Source of the DNA: JAKACA01 sp963769255 | Lineage (GTDB): Bacteria > Actinomycetota > Acidimicrobiia > Acidimicrobiales > Bog-793 | NCBI GenBank assembly: GCA_963769255.1 | Contig: CAVYKV010000001.1 | Span: forward strand, 1,798,001-1,862,000 | DNA: 64,000 nt | Direction: 5' to 3' | Shown: positions 43,365-51,036 of the stretch, piece after piece | Numbering within the stretch: the first letter of the stretch is position 1 | Layout: the number at the start of each line of letters is the position of its first letter | Notes under the pieces: model-generated | What the model was told of the DNA's origin: nothing | Database searches by the model: none | What the model saw: the letters and a program-made list of their open reading frames with translations, nothing else | Translations under genes and position numbers: made by a program

Positions 43365-44950
43365 TGCACGTCGGCGATCAGGAGGGGCGGTACGTGCAGA
43401 TGCGTGATGGAGGGATCGCGCCCCACGACGTCGGAGGCCATCTCGAGGGCGTCGGCGAGGGTGGAAGCCGGCGAGAAGCCGAGCCGGCGTACGGCCGCCC
43501 GGTCGCCGCCGACGATGATGACCTTGCCGACGTGCTCGAGGGCATGGGCGCACCAGTACCACATGTAAAAGGGGTGCACCCCGTGGTAGGCGTAGCTCGT
43601 GCGGTAGAGGTGGACGTACCACGGGTCCGTGGCGAAGGCGGCCTCGTACTTCGACTCGATCTCGAGGAGATCGGTCGTCTCCGACAGCACCTGCTCGAAG
43701 AAGTCGATGTAGCTGGGGTGGTGCACCGGGTGGAAGGCCCACGGCGTCGGGTGCGACAGGATGACGACCCCGCCCTCGCGCACGAGGGGGCGGCCCCGGT
43801 AGAGGTTGAAGAAATAGCCGAGCCCGAGGCAGGCGACGAGGATCGGGTTCATGATGGAGTTGACGTTGTAGGGCGAGATGTAGGGAAGCCCCATCGTGAG
43901 GATGTCCGTCTGGCCGTCGACTTCGACGAGCTGCTGGCGGAAGACTGACTCCAGGGTCTTGTCGTGCACCGCCCCGACCTCGCCGGCCTGCACCGACGTG
44001 AGGGCGTGGGGCGCTTTCACGGCATGGAAGATGCGGCGGGCGATCTCCGGCGGTGTGCGATCCAGCATCTTCGAGGTGGCGAGGAAGCCGGCCCGGTCGC
44101 GCATCGTCCATTCCCATTCCCGCCGCTGCAGGAAGCGCATCTCGGGGGGGAAGGTGTCGGTGTTGAGGGTGGTTTCGATCTGGAAGATCCTCACGCCGGC
44201 GTCGGCGATGAGCTTGCCCATGCGCCAGTTCGACGAGTGCAGCTCCGACCGATGGCGGTCCATGAAGGAGCGGCTTGCCCGCATGGTACGGACGTTGTGG
44301 TGGTGCTTCAGGCTCTTGTAGGAGGCGAGGCCGGTCGCCACCGACTTGTGCCCGCCGTCCATGGCGACGAGGTTGATGTTGACGTAGACGAGGAGGTCGC
44401 TCTCGACGGCCCGCTTGCTGAGCTCGACGTCCTCGCCTTCGTCGGTCTGGCCGAGGTGCACGAGGTTGGAGGGATCCTCCGCATCGTGCTGCAGGAGGAG
44501 CCCGTGCGGGGCGAAGGCGTCGAAGATCCGCGTGCCGAGGGCGTGGCGCAGCTCGTCGTCGGTCATGCGGCGGTGCAGCGCGAGGGCGACGATGAGGACG
44601 ACATCGTCGACGCCGGCTTCGGCCGCCATGTCGAGGACCGCCTCGATGACCCGCTCGCGCACATCGGGTGCTTTCATAGGGGGAAGTGGCAGCGAGATGT
44701 CATCAAAGGCGATGGTGAGCTTCATGCCCGGGGTGAGGAGCGAGCTGAGCGGCTGGCTGTCACCGAGCGGGTGCTCGAGGGCGTGGCGGATAGCGGCGTC
44801 CGGGTCCTTCAGGGGCGCCAGAGGCTCCGGGCCGTAGATGACCCGGCTCCCGACGGGTAGCCGCTCGAGGCCGAAGCCCTCCCCCTTCCAGAACAACGTC
44901 TGCGGAGTCGACCGATCGACCTCGAGGACGAATCCGGGCCTCGGGCTCAC
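43361..44950 (-). CDS. LarA-like (lactate racemase family) protein (529 aa)
   Basis: A long N-terminal LarA-type domain shows MKLTIAFDDISLPLPPMKAPDVRERVIEAVLDMAAEAGVDDVVLIVALALHRRMTDDELRHALG, the DDxSxPxP and LHRxMTxxEL signatures. The middle has VNINLVAMDGGHKSVATGLASYKSLKHHHNVRTM, in the place where LarA binds its nickel-pincer cofactor, and the late part has conserved HPT and HHP motifs. At 529 residues it is about 100 longer than lactate racemase. Relatives isomerise 2-hydroxy acids. In this operon it may epimerise a hydroxyl on a lipid precursor; that is inference. The ATG/GTG overlaps the dehydrogenase gene's stop by four bases. Confidence 0.75.
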   Translation of the reverse strand: MSPRPGFVLEVDRSTPQTLFWKGEGFGLERLPVGSRVIYGPEPLAPLKDPDAAIRHALEHPLGDSQPLSSLLTPGMKLTIAFDDISLPLPPMKAPDVRERVIEAVLDMAAEAGVDDVVLIVALALHRRMTDDELRHALGTRIFDAFAPHGLLLQHDAEDPSNLVHLGQTDEGEDVELSKRAVESDLLVYVNINLVAMDGGHKSVATGLASYKSLKHHHNVRTMRASRSFMDRHRSELHSSNWRMGKLIADAGVRIFQIETTLNTDTFPPEMRFLQRREWEWTMRDRAGFLATSKMLDRTPPEIARRIFHAVKAPHALTSVQAGEVGAVHDKTLESVFRQQLVEVDGQTDILTMGLPYISPYNVNSIMNPILVACLGLGYFFNLYRGRPLVREGGVVILSHPTPWAFHPVHHPSYIDFFEQVLSETTDLLEIESKYEAAFATDPWYVHLYRTSYAYHGVHPFYMWYWCAHALEHVGKVIIVGGDRAAVRRLGFSPASTLADALEMASDVVGRDPSITHLHVPPLLIADVQ

Positions 44951-46179
44951 TCTGCCTCCTCAGTAGGCGTCCGCCCGCGGGGCGGGCGACGCAGGTCGAA
45001 CACGATCTTGACCGATCCCCGGCGCCCGGCGGCGGCCGCGTGGGCGATGGCTTCCTCGTAGCGCTCGAGCGGGTAAGCCGCCGAGACGAGCCGGCCCAGC
45101 CCAGCTGCCGCCACGAGCTCGAAGGCGAGGTCGAACGTCGAGTGCCTGCCGTCGGGGCGCTCTTCCGTCCCGTAGGCGTAGGCGCCCCGCAGGCGAACCT
45201 CCCGCTGCCAGAGGGGCGCCAGGTCCAGCTTCGTCGTGCCGGGCATGCCGACGAGCACGATGTCGCCGCCCGGGCGGGCGATGGCGAGCGACTGCTCGAG
45301 CGACTGCGGGCTGCCCACGCAGTCGTAGACGACGTCGACACCGCCTGCGAGACGGTCGATACGGCCACCCGAGCCGGCGAGGGCGAGCGAGCCGGAGAGG
45401 CGGCGGGCGGCCCGCATGACCTCATCGGGCTCGACGACGAGGTCGGCTCCGAGCTCCTTCGCGAAGCGGCGCTGCTCGGCGTGCTTGGCGGCGGCCACGA
45501 GTCGCCCCGGCAGGCAGAAGTGGCGGAGGGCGGCGATCGTGCAGAGGCCGAGAGTGCCGGCTCCGAGCACGACGACGCTGGCGCCGCTCGTCGGCGGCGT
45601 GGCGCAGGCGGCGTGTACGGCGCAGGCCGTCGGCTCAACCATGACGGCCGCTTCGTCGCTGAGCCCCTCCGGTACCTCGTGCAACTGGCTCTCGTGAGCC
45701 ACGAGGCCGGCTGACCAGCCCCCACCCGTATCGCTGCAGTAGCCGGTCTGCAACCCGGCAGTGAGGTCGCCGAAGGCGATGCGCTCGCAGGCGCCCTTGC
45801 GCCCCTCGGCGCAGGCGGGGCAGAGGGGAAGGATGCCGCGGGTGGCGCAGCCGAGCACGGGCTCGAGCACGACCCGGGAGCCGTCGAGGTGACCGCCCTT
45901 CACGTCGGCGACGACCTCGTGACCGGGCACGAAGGGGAAGCTCACGAGGTGCTCGAAGTAGCGGGAGGAGCGGCCGTCGAGCGTGGCGAGGTCGGATCCG
46001 CAGATGCCCGCCAGGCGTGGCACGAGCCGCACCCAGCCCGTCCCGGGCAGGGCCGGGGGTTCGATCTCGAGGAGCTCGAGGGGGCCGAGGGCGACGCCGC
46101 GCCCGGAGCCGGCGAGGGAGGCGGCCACTCGCGAGGCCGCAAAGCGGGCCACGTTGCGCTCGTAGACGAGGGCCTTCAT
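44947..46179 (-). CDS. Zinc-dependent medium-chain alcohol dehydrogenase (410 aa)
   Basis: MDR fold: GICGSDLATLDGRSSRYFEHLVSFPFVPGHEVVADV (catalytic zinc Cys and His), a structural-zinc region CATRGILPLCPACAEGRKGACERIAFGDL, MVEPTACAVHAA, the Rossmann motif VVVLGAGTLGLCTIAALRHF, and YDCVGSPQSLEQSLAIARPGGDIVLVGMPG. Oxidation of an alcohol or reduction of an aldehyde with NAD(P) is expected. ATG 46179 overlaps the reductase-HAD gene's stop (ATGA), so the two are coupled: the reductase may yield an aldehyde that this enzyme handles. The substrate cannot be fixed. An upstream extension to 46284 overlaps the previous gene and is rejected. Confidence 0.87.
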   Translation of the reverse strand: MKALVYERNVARFAASRVAASLAGSGRGVALGPLELLEIEPPALPGTGWVRLVPRLAGICGSDLATLDGRSSRYFEHLVSFPFVPGHEVVADVKGGHLDGSRVVLEPVLGCATRGILPLCPACAEGRKGACERIAFGDLTAGLQTGYCSDTGGGWSAGLVAHESQLHEVPEGLSDEAAVMVEPTACAVHAACATPPTSGASVVVLGAGTLGLCTIAALRHFCLPGRLVAAAKHAEQRRFAKELGADLVVEPDEVMRAARRLSGSLALAGSGGRIDRLAGGVDVVYDCVGSPQSLEQSLAIARPGGDIVLVGMPGTTKLDLAPLWQREVRLRGAYAYGTEERPDGRHSTFDLAFELVAAAGLGRLVSAAYPLERYEEAIAHAAAAGRRGSVKIVFDLRRPPRGRTPTEEAE

Positions 46180-48536
46180 GGCCGCGATCCGATGCGGGCG
46201 CTGCGGATGCCCGGCTGGAACGTGGAGGTGGCGAGGAGGCGGCGCGGTCCGCCAGGCGTGCGGCTCCACTGCTCGATGGGCCACCCGCGTCGCCGGGCGA
46301 TGGCGGCGAGCTTGGCCTCCGGGTTGACGGCAACTGGGAGGCCGGCTGCCTCCAGCATGGGCAGGTCGCTCGTCGAGTCGGCGTAGGCCACGACCTGGTC
46401 GCGTCCGAGGCCTGCCGCCTCCGCCAGCTCCTCCATGAGCAGGGCGCGAGCCTCGCCGGTCGGGGGCGAGGCGATCATCTCACCGGTGAAGGTTCCCCGC
46501 CGCTCGCCGAGCCGTGCGCAGAACATCTCGTCGAAGAGGGGACGAAGCGGCTCGACGACGAAGTCGAGGGCGCCGGTAATGAGGACGGTGCGGTGGCCGA
46601 GCGCTTTGTGCTCGCGCAGGCGGGCAAGGCCCTCGGGGAAGGCGCGCTGGGCGAGGAGGTCACTCCACAGCTCGAAACCGTCCACGCGCAGGCGGTCGAC
46701 CGGGGCGCCCTCGTAGCGCCGGTAGAAGGAGCGCAGGAAGTCGCTGCGATCGCGGCGGTCGATGGCGAGGAGGCGGGGGCCTTCGGCGAGGAGGCCGGCG
46801 ACGATGCGTGCCCGCTCCGGGCGCGAGAGGTGGCGCGTCGCCAGCCAGGCGTAGCTCTCGACGACGTTCGAGGCGATGAGGGTGTTCTCGAGGTCGAAGA
46901 CGGCCATGCGGGGCTCGGAGGAGAGGATGGCGGCACGGGAGCGGTCCTCCCGGCTGGCGAGCACTCGGGTTCGTGGCGTCGTGCGGACGCGGGCGTGCTC
47001 CACGACGGAGGGGAGGTGCACCTCCTCGACGTAGCGCTTCCAGTCGATGACGGCCGGGTCGAAGCAGAACTGCTTCCGGTCCGTTTCGTCCAGGCTCTCG
47101 AAGAGCTCGAGCGTGCGGTCGATGCGGAAGCGCGCTTCGGTCTCGGTGTAGGCGCCGTACAGCTCGACGTACTCGAGGGCGCGCTCGGCCTGCGAGCGCC
47201 GCTCCTCGATACGGCCGACGAACTCGGCGCGTTCTCCCCGTACGGGCAACATGTTGATCGCCTTCTCGGCGGTGCGGAGCATGCTCGCCGCCCGCCGCAG
47301 CTCCCCCTGCACCTTGCCGCGGCCGGGAAAGGACCACGTTGGCACGACGATGGGCTGCCCGCGGTTGTCGTAGAGCGGCCGGGCCGTGAACCATTGCTCG
47401 CAGAGGCTGACGAGCGTGCCGTAGAGGAGCGGGTTCCTCGTCCCGGAGGCGACCTGGTAGACGGTCGGGCCCGACCGGTCGGGTCCGTGGGCGGCGACGG
47501 CGATGATGGCGGCCACCACGAGGTCGACGGGCACGACGTCGATGACGCCTTCGGGCACACCGGGGAACTGCGCGAGCAGGCCGCGGGCGTACGAGATGAT
47601 GACCGGCTCCGCCATCCGGAAGCCCCGGATCCAGCCGGGCCGCGGCTCGGCGAGGGCGGACTCCACGATGGAGGGACGGAGAAAGGTGAGCGGGAGCTCT
47701 CGGTGGGTCTCGAGCAGCGCACGTTCGCCGAGCGACTTCGTGTAGGAGTAGGCGTCCGGCCAGCCCAGCGCCTGGGCGCGCGCCCGGCCTGCGGCCACCA
47801 TGCGGTCGTCGACCCACTCCTGCCGCACTCGTTCGGTCTTCTCGGCGAGCAGGGCCGTGCCGGCGGCACCGAGCTCGGCGCGGGCCTCCTTGTGGAAGCC
47901 AGCGAGGCGCTCGGGCGTGCGGCTGTCTGCATCGGCATCGGTCCTCGCCCGCCGGGCGGCGGCCACCTCGGCCCGCCAGTCCGTCTCGGTGAGCCAGCGG
48001 CTCGCCGTGATGAGCTCTTCGAAGGCGTCGCCCTTGTGCCCGCTGTTGACGTACGCGGTGGACACGGCGACGAGGTGGGGGAGCGGTCGGCTGTGGGCGG
48101 CACAGGCCTGCGTGATGGCCTCGGCGAGGCGGCTCGGACCGAGGAGGTTGACCTCGACGGCGCCGTCGAGGGGGGCGTCGAAGCTGACCGTGGCGGCCGA
48201 GTGGATGACGATGTCGCAGCTGGCGAGGAGCTCGCTCCCCTCCGGGTCGAGGCCGAGGCCGTCACGGCCGACATCGCCGGCGATCGTGCTCAGGCGGCGA
48301 TCCATCTCGGCGTCGAATCCTTTGCCGAGCTCGGTGCGCAGCTGGTCGAAGCAATCGTTGCGCAGGATCTCCCGCCTCGTGCGGTCGGCTGCCGAGAGGC
48401 GGCGCCCGGGTCGGACGAGCACGACCAGCTCGCAGCCGGGCACGCAACGGAGCAGCCGCTCGACCAGTGCCGTTCCCAGGAAGCCCGTCGCCCCCGTGAC
48501 GGCGATCCGCTTGCCAGCGAGCTCTTCGATGATCAC
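46176..48536 (-). CDS. Fatty-acyl-CoA-reductase-like SDR fused to HAD-IB phosphatase (786 aa)
   Basis: Residues 1-430 match the Male-sterility/FAR extended SDR fold: RIAVTGATGFLGTALVERLL (NAD(P) loop), IVIHSAATVSFDAPL, VAVSTAYVNSGHKGD, YSYTKSLGERAL (Tyr-x3-Lys catalytic), VESALAEPRPGWIRGFRMAEPVIISYARGLLAQFPG. Residues about 430-545 are a FAR C-terminal-like helical region. Residues about 550-760 form a SerB-like HAD domain: MAVFDLENTLIASN, ITGALDFVVEPLRPLF and AYADSTSDLPMLEAAGLPVAVNPE. The HAD has the first Asp as FDLEN, so the second catalytic aspartate is replaced by Glu, unlike SerB; phosphatase activity is uncertain. Acyl-CoA to alcohol reduction plus dephosphorylation or regulation is the likely role. 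GTG 48536 lies eight bases after the acidic-protein stop. Confidence 0.85.
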   Translation of the reverse strand: MIIEELAGKRIAVTGATGFLGTALVERLLRCVPGCELVVLVRPGRRLSAADRTRREILRNDCFDQLRTELGKGFDAEMDRRLSTIAGDVGRDGLGLDPEGSELLASCDIVIHSAATVSFDAPLDGAVEVNLLGPSRLAEAITQACAAHSRPLPHLVAVSTAYVNSGHKGDAFEELITASRWLTETDWRAEVAAARRARTDADADSRTPERLAGFHKEARAELGAAGTALLAEKTERVRQEWVDDRMVAAGRARAQALGWPDAYSYTKSLGERALLETHRELPLTFLRPSIVESALAEPRPGWIRGFRMAEPVIISYARGLLAQFPGVPEGVIDVVPVDLVVAAIIAVAAHGPDRSGPTVYQVASGTRNPLLYGTLVSLCEQWFTARPLYDNRGQPIVVPTWSFPGRGKVQGELRRAASMLRTAEKAINMLPVRGERAEFVGRIEERRSQAERALEYVELYGAYTETEARFRIDRTLELFESLDETDRKQFCFDPAVIDWKRYVEEVHLPSVVEHARVRTTPRTRVLASREDRSRAAILSSEPRMAVFDLENTLIASNVVESYAWLATRHLSRPERARIVAGLLAEGPRLLAIDRRDRSDFLRSFYRRYEGAPVDRLRVDGFELWSDLLAQRAFPEGLARLREHKALGHRTVLITGALDFVVEPLRPLFDEMFCARLGERRGTFTGEMIASPPTGEARALLMEELAEAAGLGRDQVVAYADSTSDLPMLEAAGLPVAVNPEAKLAAIARRRGWPIEQWSRTPGGPRRLLATSTFQPGIRSARIGSRP

Positions 48537-48544
48537 CAGTGGGT

Positions 48545-49666
48545 TTACTTCTTCAACCAGGCGCTGAGTCGGTTCGTCGGCTCGGGTTCAGGCTGGACCT
48601 TGGGTGGGACGTGGCGGGCGGACTTGGGCTTCGTGTAGCGGCCGGCGGCCTGGCTGTCGCTGGCAAGGCGCCCGTTCCGCCCGATCTGGCGGCCGCTCGT
48701 CGTGGACTTCGCCTGTGTGCTCGCTCTCGTGGCCGAGCTCGACACACGGGGCGCGTTGGCGGCTCTCATCGAGCTCGAGGTGGTCGTCGCCGACGTCGTC
48801 GTCCGGCGGCCGCCGGCCGTAGCGCCACGGCCACCCCCTCGGGCGGTGCCGGCTCGCGTGGCGCCCGATCCTCCCCGGGCGGCGCCGGCGGCTTGGGCCC
48901 GTGGGTTGCGCTTCATGGCGCGGAACACGAGCCACAGCCCGGTGCCGAGGTAGATGATGCCGATGAGGAAGTCGCTGTTGAAGAGGGCGACTCCTGCGAG
49001 GAGGAGCGTGAAGCCCACGGCGGCCCGCCGCTTGAAGTACGTGGCGAGCAGGATGAGGACCGCCAGCACGAGCGTGATGCCGAGGATCCAAGGTGCCTCG
49101 TGGTGGATCTCCCGCTGCAGCGTGAGGTTCTTCTTGTCGATGTAGTGGCGATCGAAGTAGTAGGAGGTGACGGCGAGCGCCACGAGCATCACGCCGAGGA
49201 AGTAGCCGATCCAGGTCTCGCGGCGATCGAGGAAGTTGACCTTCTTGGCGTCCTGCTCCGTGCCCGTCGCCGGTTGTGCCCGGGGACGGGGGGCGAGCCA
49301 GGAGCGCTTCAGCGCCGAGGCGGCCGTCGGGGGCGTGAAGTCCTCTTGCTCCTCGTCCTCGTACTCCTCGTCGTCGTAGTCGGCGTCCTCGTCGTACTCG
49401 CCTTCTACGTACTCGCCGTCGGTTTCCTCGTCGTACTCGGCGTCTTCGTCGTATTCGCCCTCGGCTTCGGCGTCTTCGTCTGCGTCGTACTCGGCTTCGG
49501 CCTCGTCGGAGTACTCGTCGTCCTCGTCGTACTCCTCTTCGTCGTACTCCTCCTCGGCCGTCTCGTCGTCGTGACCGTAGGTGTCGACCCCGTAGGAGAG
49601 GCCGTTGGCGTTCTCGCCCGAGTCGTCGGTGGAGGTCGGGGCGGACGCGTTTCGTTTGCGCAACAT
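48545..49666 (-). CDS. Membrane protein with long acidic Tyr/Asp/Glu repeat tract (373 aa)
   Basis: ATG 49666 follows TTGAGG-type spacing. Residues about 30-105 are an extreme acidic tract (EEYDEEEYDEDDEYSDEAEAEYDADEDAEAEGEYDEDAEYDEE..), a low-complexity block. Then come membrane segments (WIGYFLGVMLVALAVTSYYF, APWILGITLVLAVLILLATYF, AAVGFTLLLAGVALFNSDFLIGIIYLGTGLWLVF). The tail is basic and Gly/Ser/Arg-rich (RGGSGATRAGTARGGGRGATAGGRR) and ends NRLSAWLKK. An acidic N-terminus and a basic C-terminus on one protein suggest electrostatic scaffolding or self-association. It is first in the minus-strand run with the FAR-HAD gene, so it may anchor the pathway at the membrane. No family is recognised. 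Confidence 0.75.
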   Translation of the reverse strand: MLRKRNASAPTSTDDSGENANGLSYGVDTYGHDDETAEEEYDEEEYDEDDEYSDEAEAEYDADEDAEAEGEYDEDAEYDEETDGEYVEGEYDEDADYDDEEYEDEEQEDFTPPTAASALKRSWLAPRPRAQPATGTEQDAKKVNFLDRRETWIGYFLGVMLVALAVTSYYFDRHYIDKKNLTLQREIHHEAPWILGITLVLAVLILLATYFKRRAAVGFTLLLAGVALFNSDFLIGIIYLGTGLWLVFRAMKRNPRAQAAGAARGGSGATRAGTARGGGRGATAGGRRTTTSATTTSSSMRAANAPRVSSSATRASTQAKSTTSGRQIGRNGRLASDSQAAGRYTKPKSARHVPPKVQPEPEPTNRLSAWLKK

Positions 49667-49817
49667 CAACCTCAAGGGTAGTAGCCGCGGACCGACCACG
49701 GTCGGTGGAGCCGCTGGCTGGGGGTTCGCGTCGTTGTGGGCTGCTCGGCCGGCCGGGGAGGGGCGACGGCGGGGCTCGGAGTGACCACCGCCGGCGTCCA
49801 CTACGCTGGCCCTTTGC

Positions 49818-49894
49818 GGGCGCTTGGCTCAGTTGGTTAGAGCGCAGCCTTCACACGGCTGAGGTCACAGGTTCGAGTCCTGTAGCGCCCACCA
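49818..49894 (+). tRNA. tRNA-Val(CAC)
   Basis: A complete cloverleaf: acceptor GGGCGCT with AGCGCCC, D-loop GCTCAGTTGGTTAGAGC, anticodon stem CAGCC/GGCTG with loop TTCACAC (anticodon CAC, valine), T-arm ACAGG-TTCGAGT-CCTGT, discriminator A, encoded CCA. The segment 49845-49866 is repeated at 60495-60516, marking it as the attachment site of the following element. Confidence 0.95.
49845..49866 (+). other. attL core inside tRNA-Val
   Basis: A 22-base stretch of the anticodon arm and variable region, starting CAGCCTTCACAC, is identical to 60495-60516. Tyrosine-recombinase elements commonly integrate at such tRNA segments. Confidence 0.8.
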
Positions 49895-49908
49895 CAAATA
49901 CGCAGATC

Positions 49909-49938
49909 AGAGCCGGTCTTCGGACCGGCTCTTGTCGT
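49909..49938 (+). terminator. Intrinsic terminator after tRNA-Val
   Basis: AGAGCCGGTC-TTCG-GACCGGCTCT is a perfect ten-pair stem with a UUCG tetraloop, followed by TGTCGTT. Confidence 0.85.
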
Positions 49939-49951
49939 TCCCGGCACCGGC

Positions 49952-49971
49952 GTGCACTTCCCCATGCACTA
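49952..49971 (+). promoter_or_regulatory. Candidate integrase arm-type site, left
   Basis: GTGCACT, six bases, then ATGCACTA. A near copy lies close to the right attachment site (60375-60392), in the same orientation. Paired short repeats near att sites often bind the integrase arm domain. Confidence 0.4.
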
Positions 49972-50051
49972 GCGCGCGTAGCGGCCTCGGCCGCGAGCCG
50001 GCACGCCTGGTCGATGCGTCGTTCCTCGCCGCTCGCGTGCGCTGGGGTTCG

Positions 50052-50990
50052 CTACCGCAGGTGGAGCCGTGCGCGAAGCGCGCGTGCGCGCTCGTTGAGC
50101 TGCTGGCGAAGGGCCTCGCGTGCCTGGTCCCGCGCGTTCTTGACGTGAGCCTCGCCATGCGAAGCGGCGTATTGATGCGCGTCCACCTGTTCGACCCGCT
50201 GCCATGCGGAGGGCGGCGTCACACGGCAGGTCGAGGCGATGTCAGACCCGTAGAGATGCCATGGCGCCCACGTCCCAATCCACACCGTGTCGATACCGGG
50301 CGGCAGCCTCGGAGGCGAGGTGGGTAGGTGGGGGCCGACTGAAATCGCCGCGTGGGCTGCGTAGTTCGTGGCTTCGATGACTATGAACAGGTGGCGCTCG
50401 TCCGCGACAGCCCCGCCGAGCTGGCGCGCCTTCCTGGCCGCGACTCGTTCGACTGTCCTGTTGAGGTCGTTTGGGTCGATCGGCCCGCCCTTCCCGATGG
50501 ACCCAATTACGATCACCGGTCCTCGGCCTTGACTTGGCGGCCCGATGTTGGTGCCACCGAGCAACCCCAGGCCGAGCAGCGACGCGACGCTCGTGCGCAC
50601 GCTGTCGTCAGCGGACTTCAGCACCTCCTCGAACCCGCGACCGAACGCCGCAACGTTGTGCTCCTCCAGAATGCGCAGCGGTGCGGGTGCATCGGCGAAG
50701 ATGGCCCTCACGTCGGTACCAGGATCGCCGGGCGCGGCCGCGACGATCGAGAGCGCCCAATCGCTCGTGATCAGGGGGCACGGGCGTTGCTGGTGAGAGC
50801 GGAGTGCCGCGTCGAGTGCCTTCACCTCCTGGATCGTCGACGTCGTCACCTCGAGTGCGACCAGCTGATCGTCCACACGGATGTCGTAGTCGTGGCCGGC
50901 GCCGCTACGGCGCTCCGGAAGGCCCTGCAGGACAGCAGCCACGAGCCACTTGGCCTCCCACTCCTCGGAGGACTCAATACGACGACTCAT
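50052..50990 (-). CDS. Unrecognised island protein, possible PD-(D/E)xK-like nuclease fold (312 aa)
   Basis: MSRRIESSEEWEAKWLVAAVLQGLPERRSGAGHDYDIRVDDQLVALEVTTSTIQEVKALDAALR opens it. GHDYDIR..LVALEVTTS resembles the D-x(n)-E-x-K strand pair of restriction-like nucleases, but the last position is Thr rather than Lys, so the match is weak. Later sections (RGPVIVIGSIGKGGPIDPNDLNRTVERVAARKARQLGG, RHLFIVIEATNYAAHAAI) look like a mixed alpha/beta domain. No signal or membrane segments. It lies just inside the left attachment site. Start ATG 50990 is chosen because earlier frame runs into the IS left terminal repeat. I do not know its role; defence is a guess. Confidence 0.5.
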   Translation of the reverse strand: MSRRIESSEEWEAKWLVAAVLQGLPERRSGAGHDYDIRVDDQLVALEVTTSTIQEVKALDAALRSHQQRPCPLITSDWALSIVAAAPGDPGTDVRAIFADAPAPLRILEEHNVAAFGRGFEEVLKSADDSVRTSVASLLGLGLLGGTNIGPPSQGRGPVIVIGSIGKGGPIDPNDLNRTVERVAARKARQLGGAVADERHLFIVIEATNYAAHAAISVGPHLPTSPPRLPPGIDTVWIGTWAPWHLYGSDIASTCRVTPPSAWQRVEQVDAHQYAASHGEAHVKNARDQAREALRQQLNERARALRARLHLR

Positions 50991-51036
50991 CCGTGCTAGC
51001 GATCCAATCCGTTGCCTGAACTGCCGATATCTTCGC

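Noticed and set aside
46017..48638. Long plus-strand frame opposite the FAR-HAD gene
   Set aside because: The minus strand encodes a clear SDR/HAD protein. The plus frame has no family pattern.
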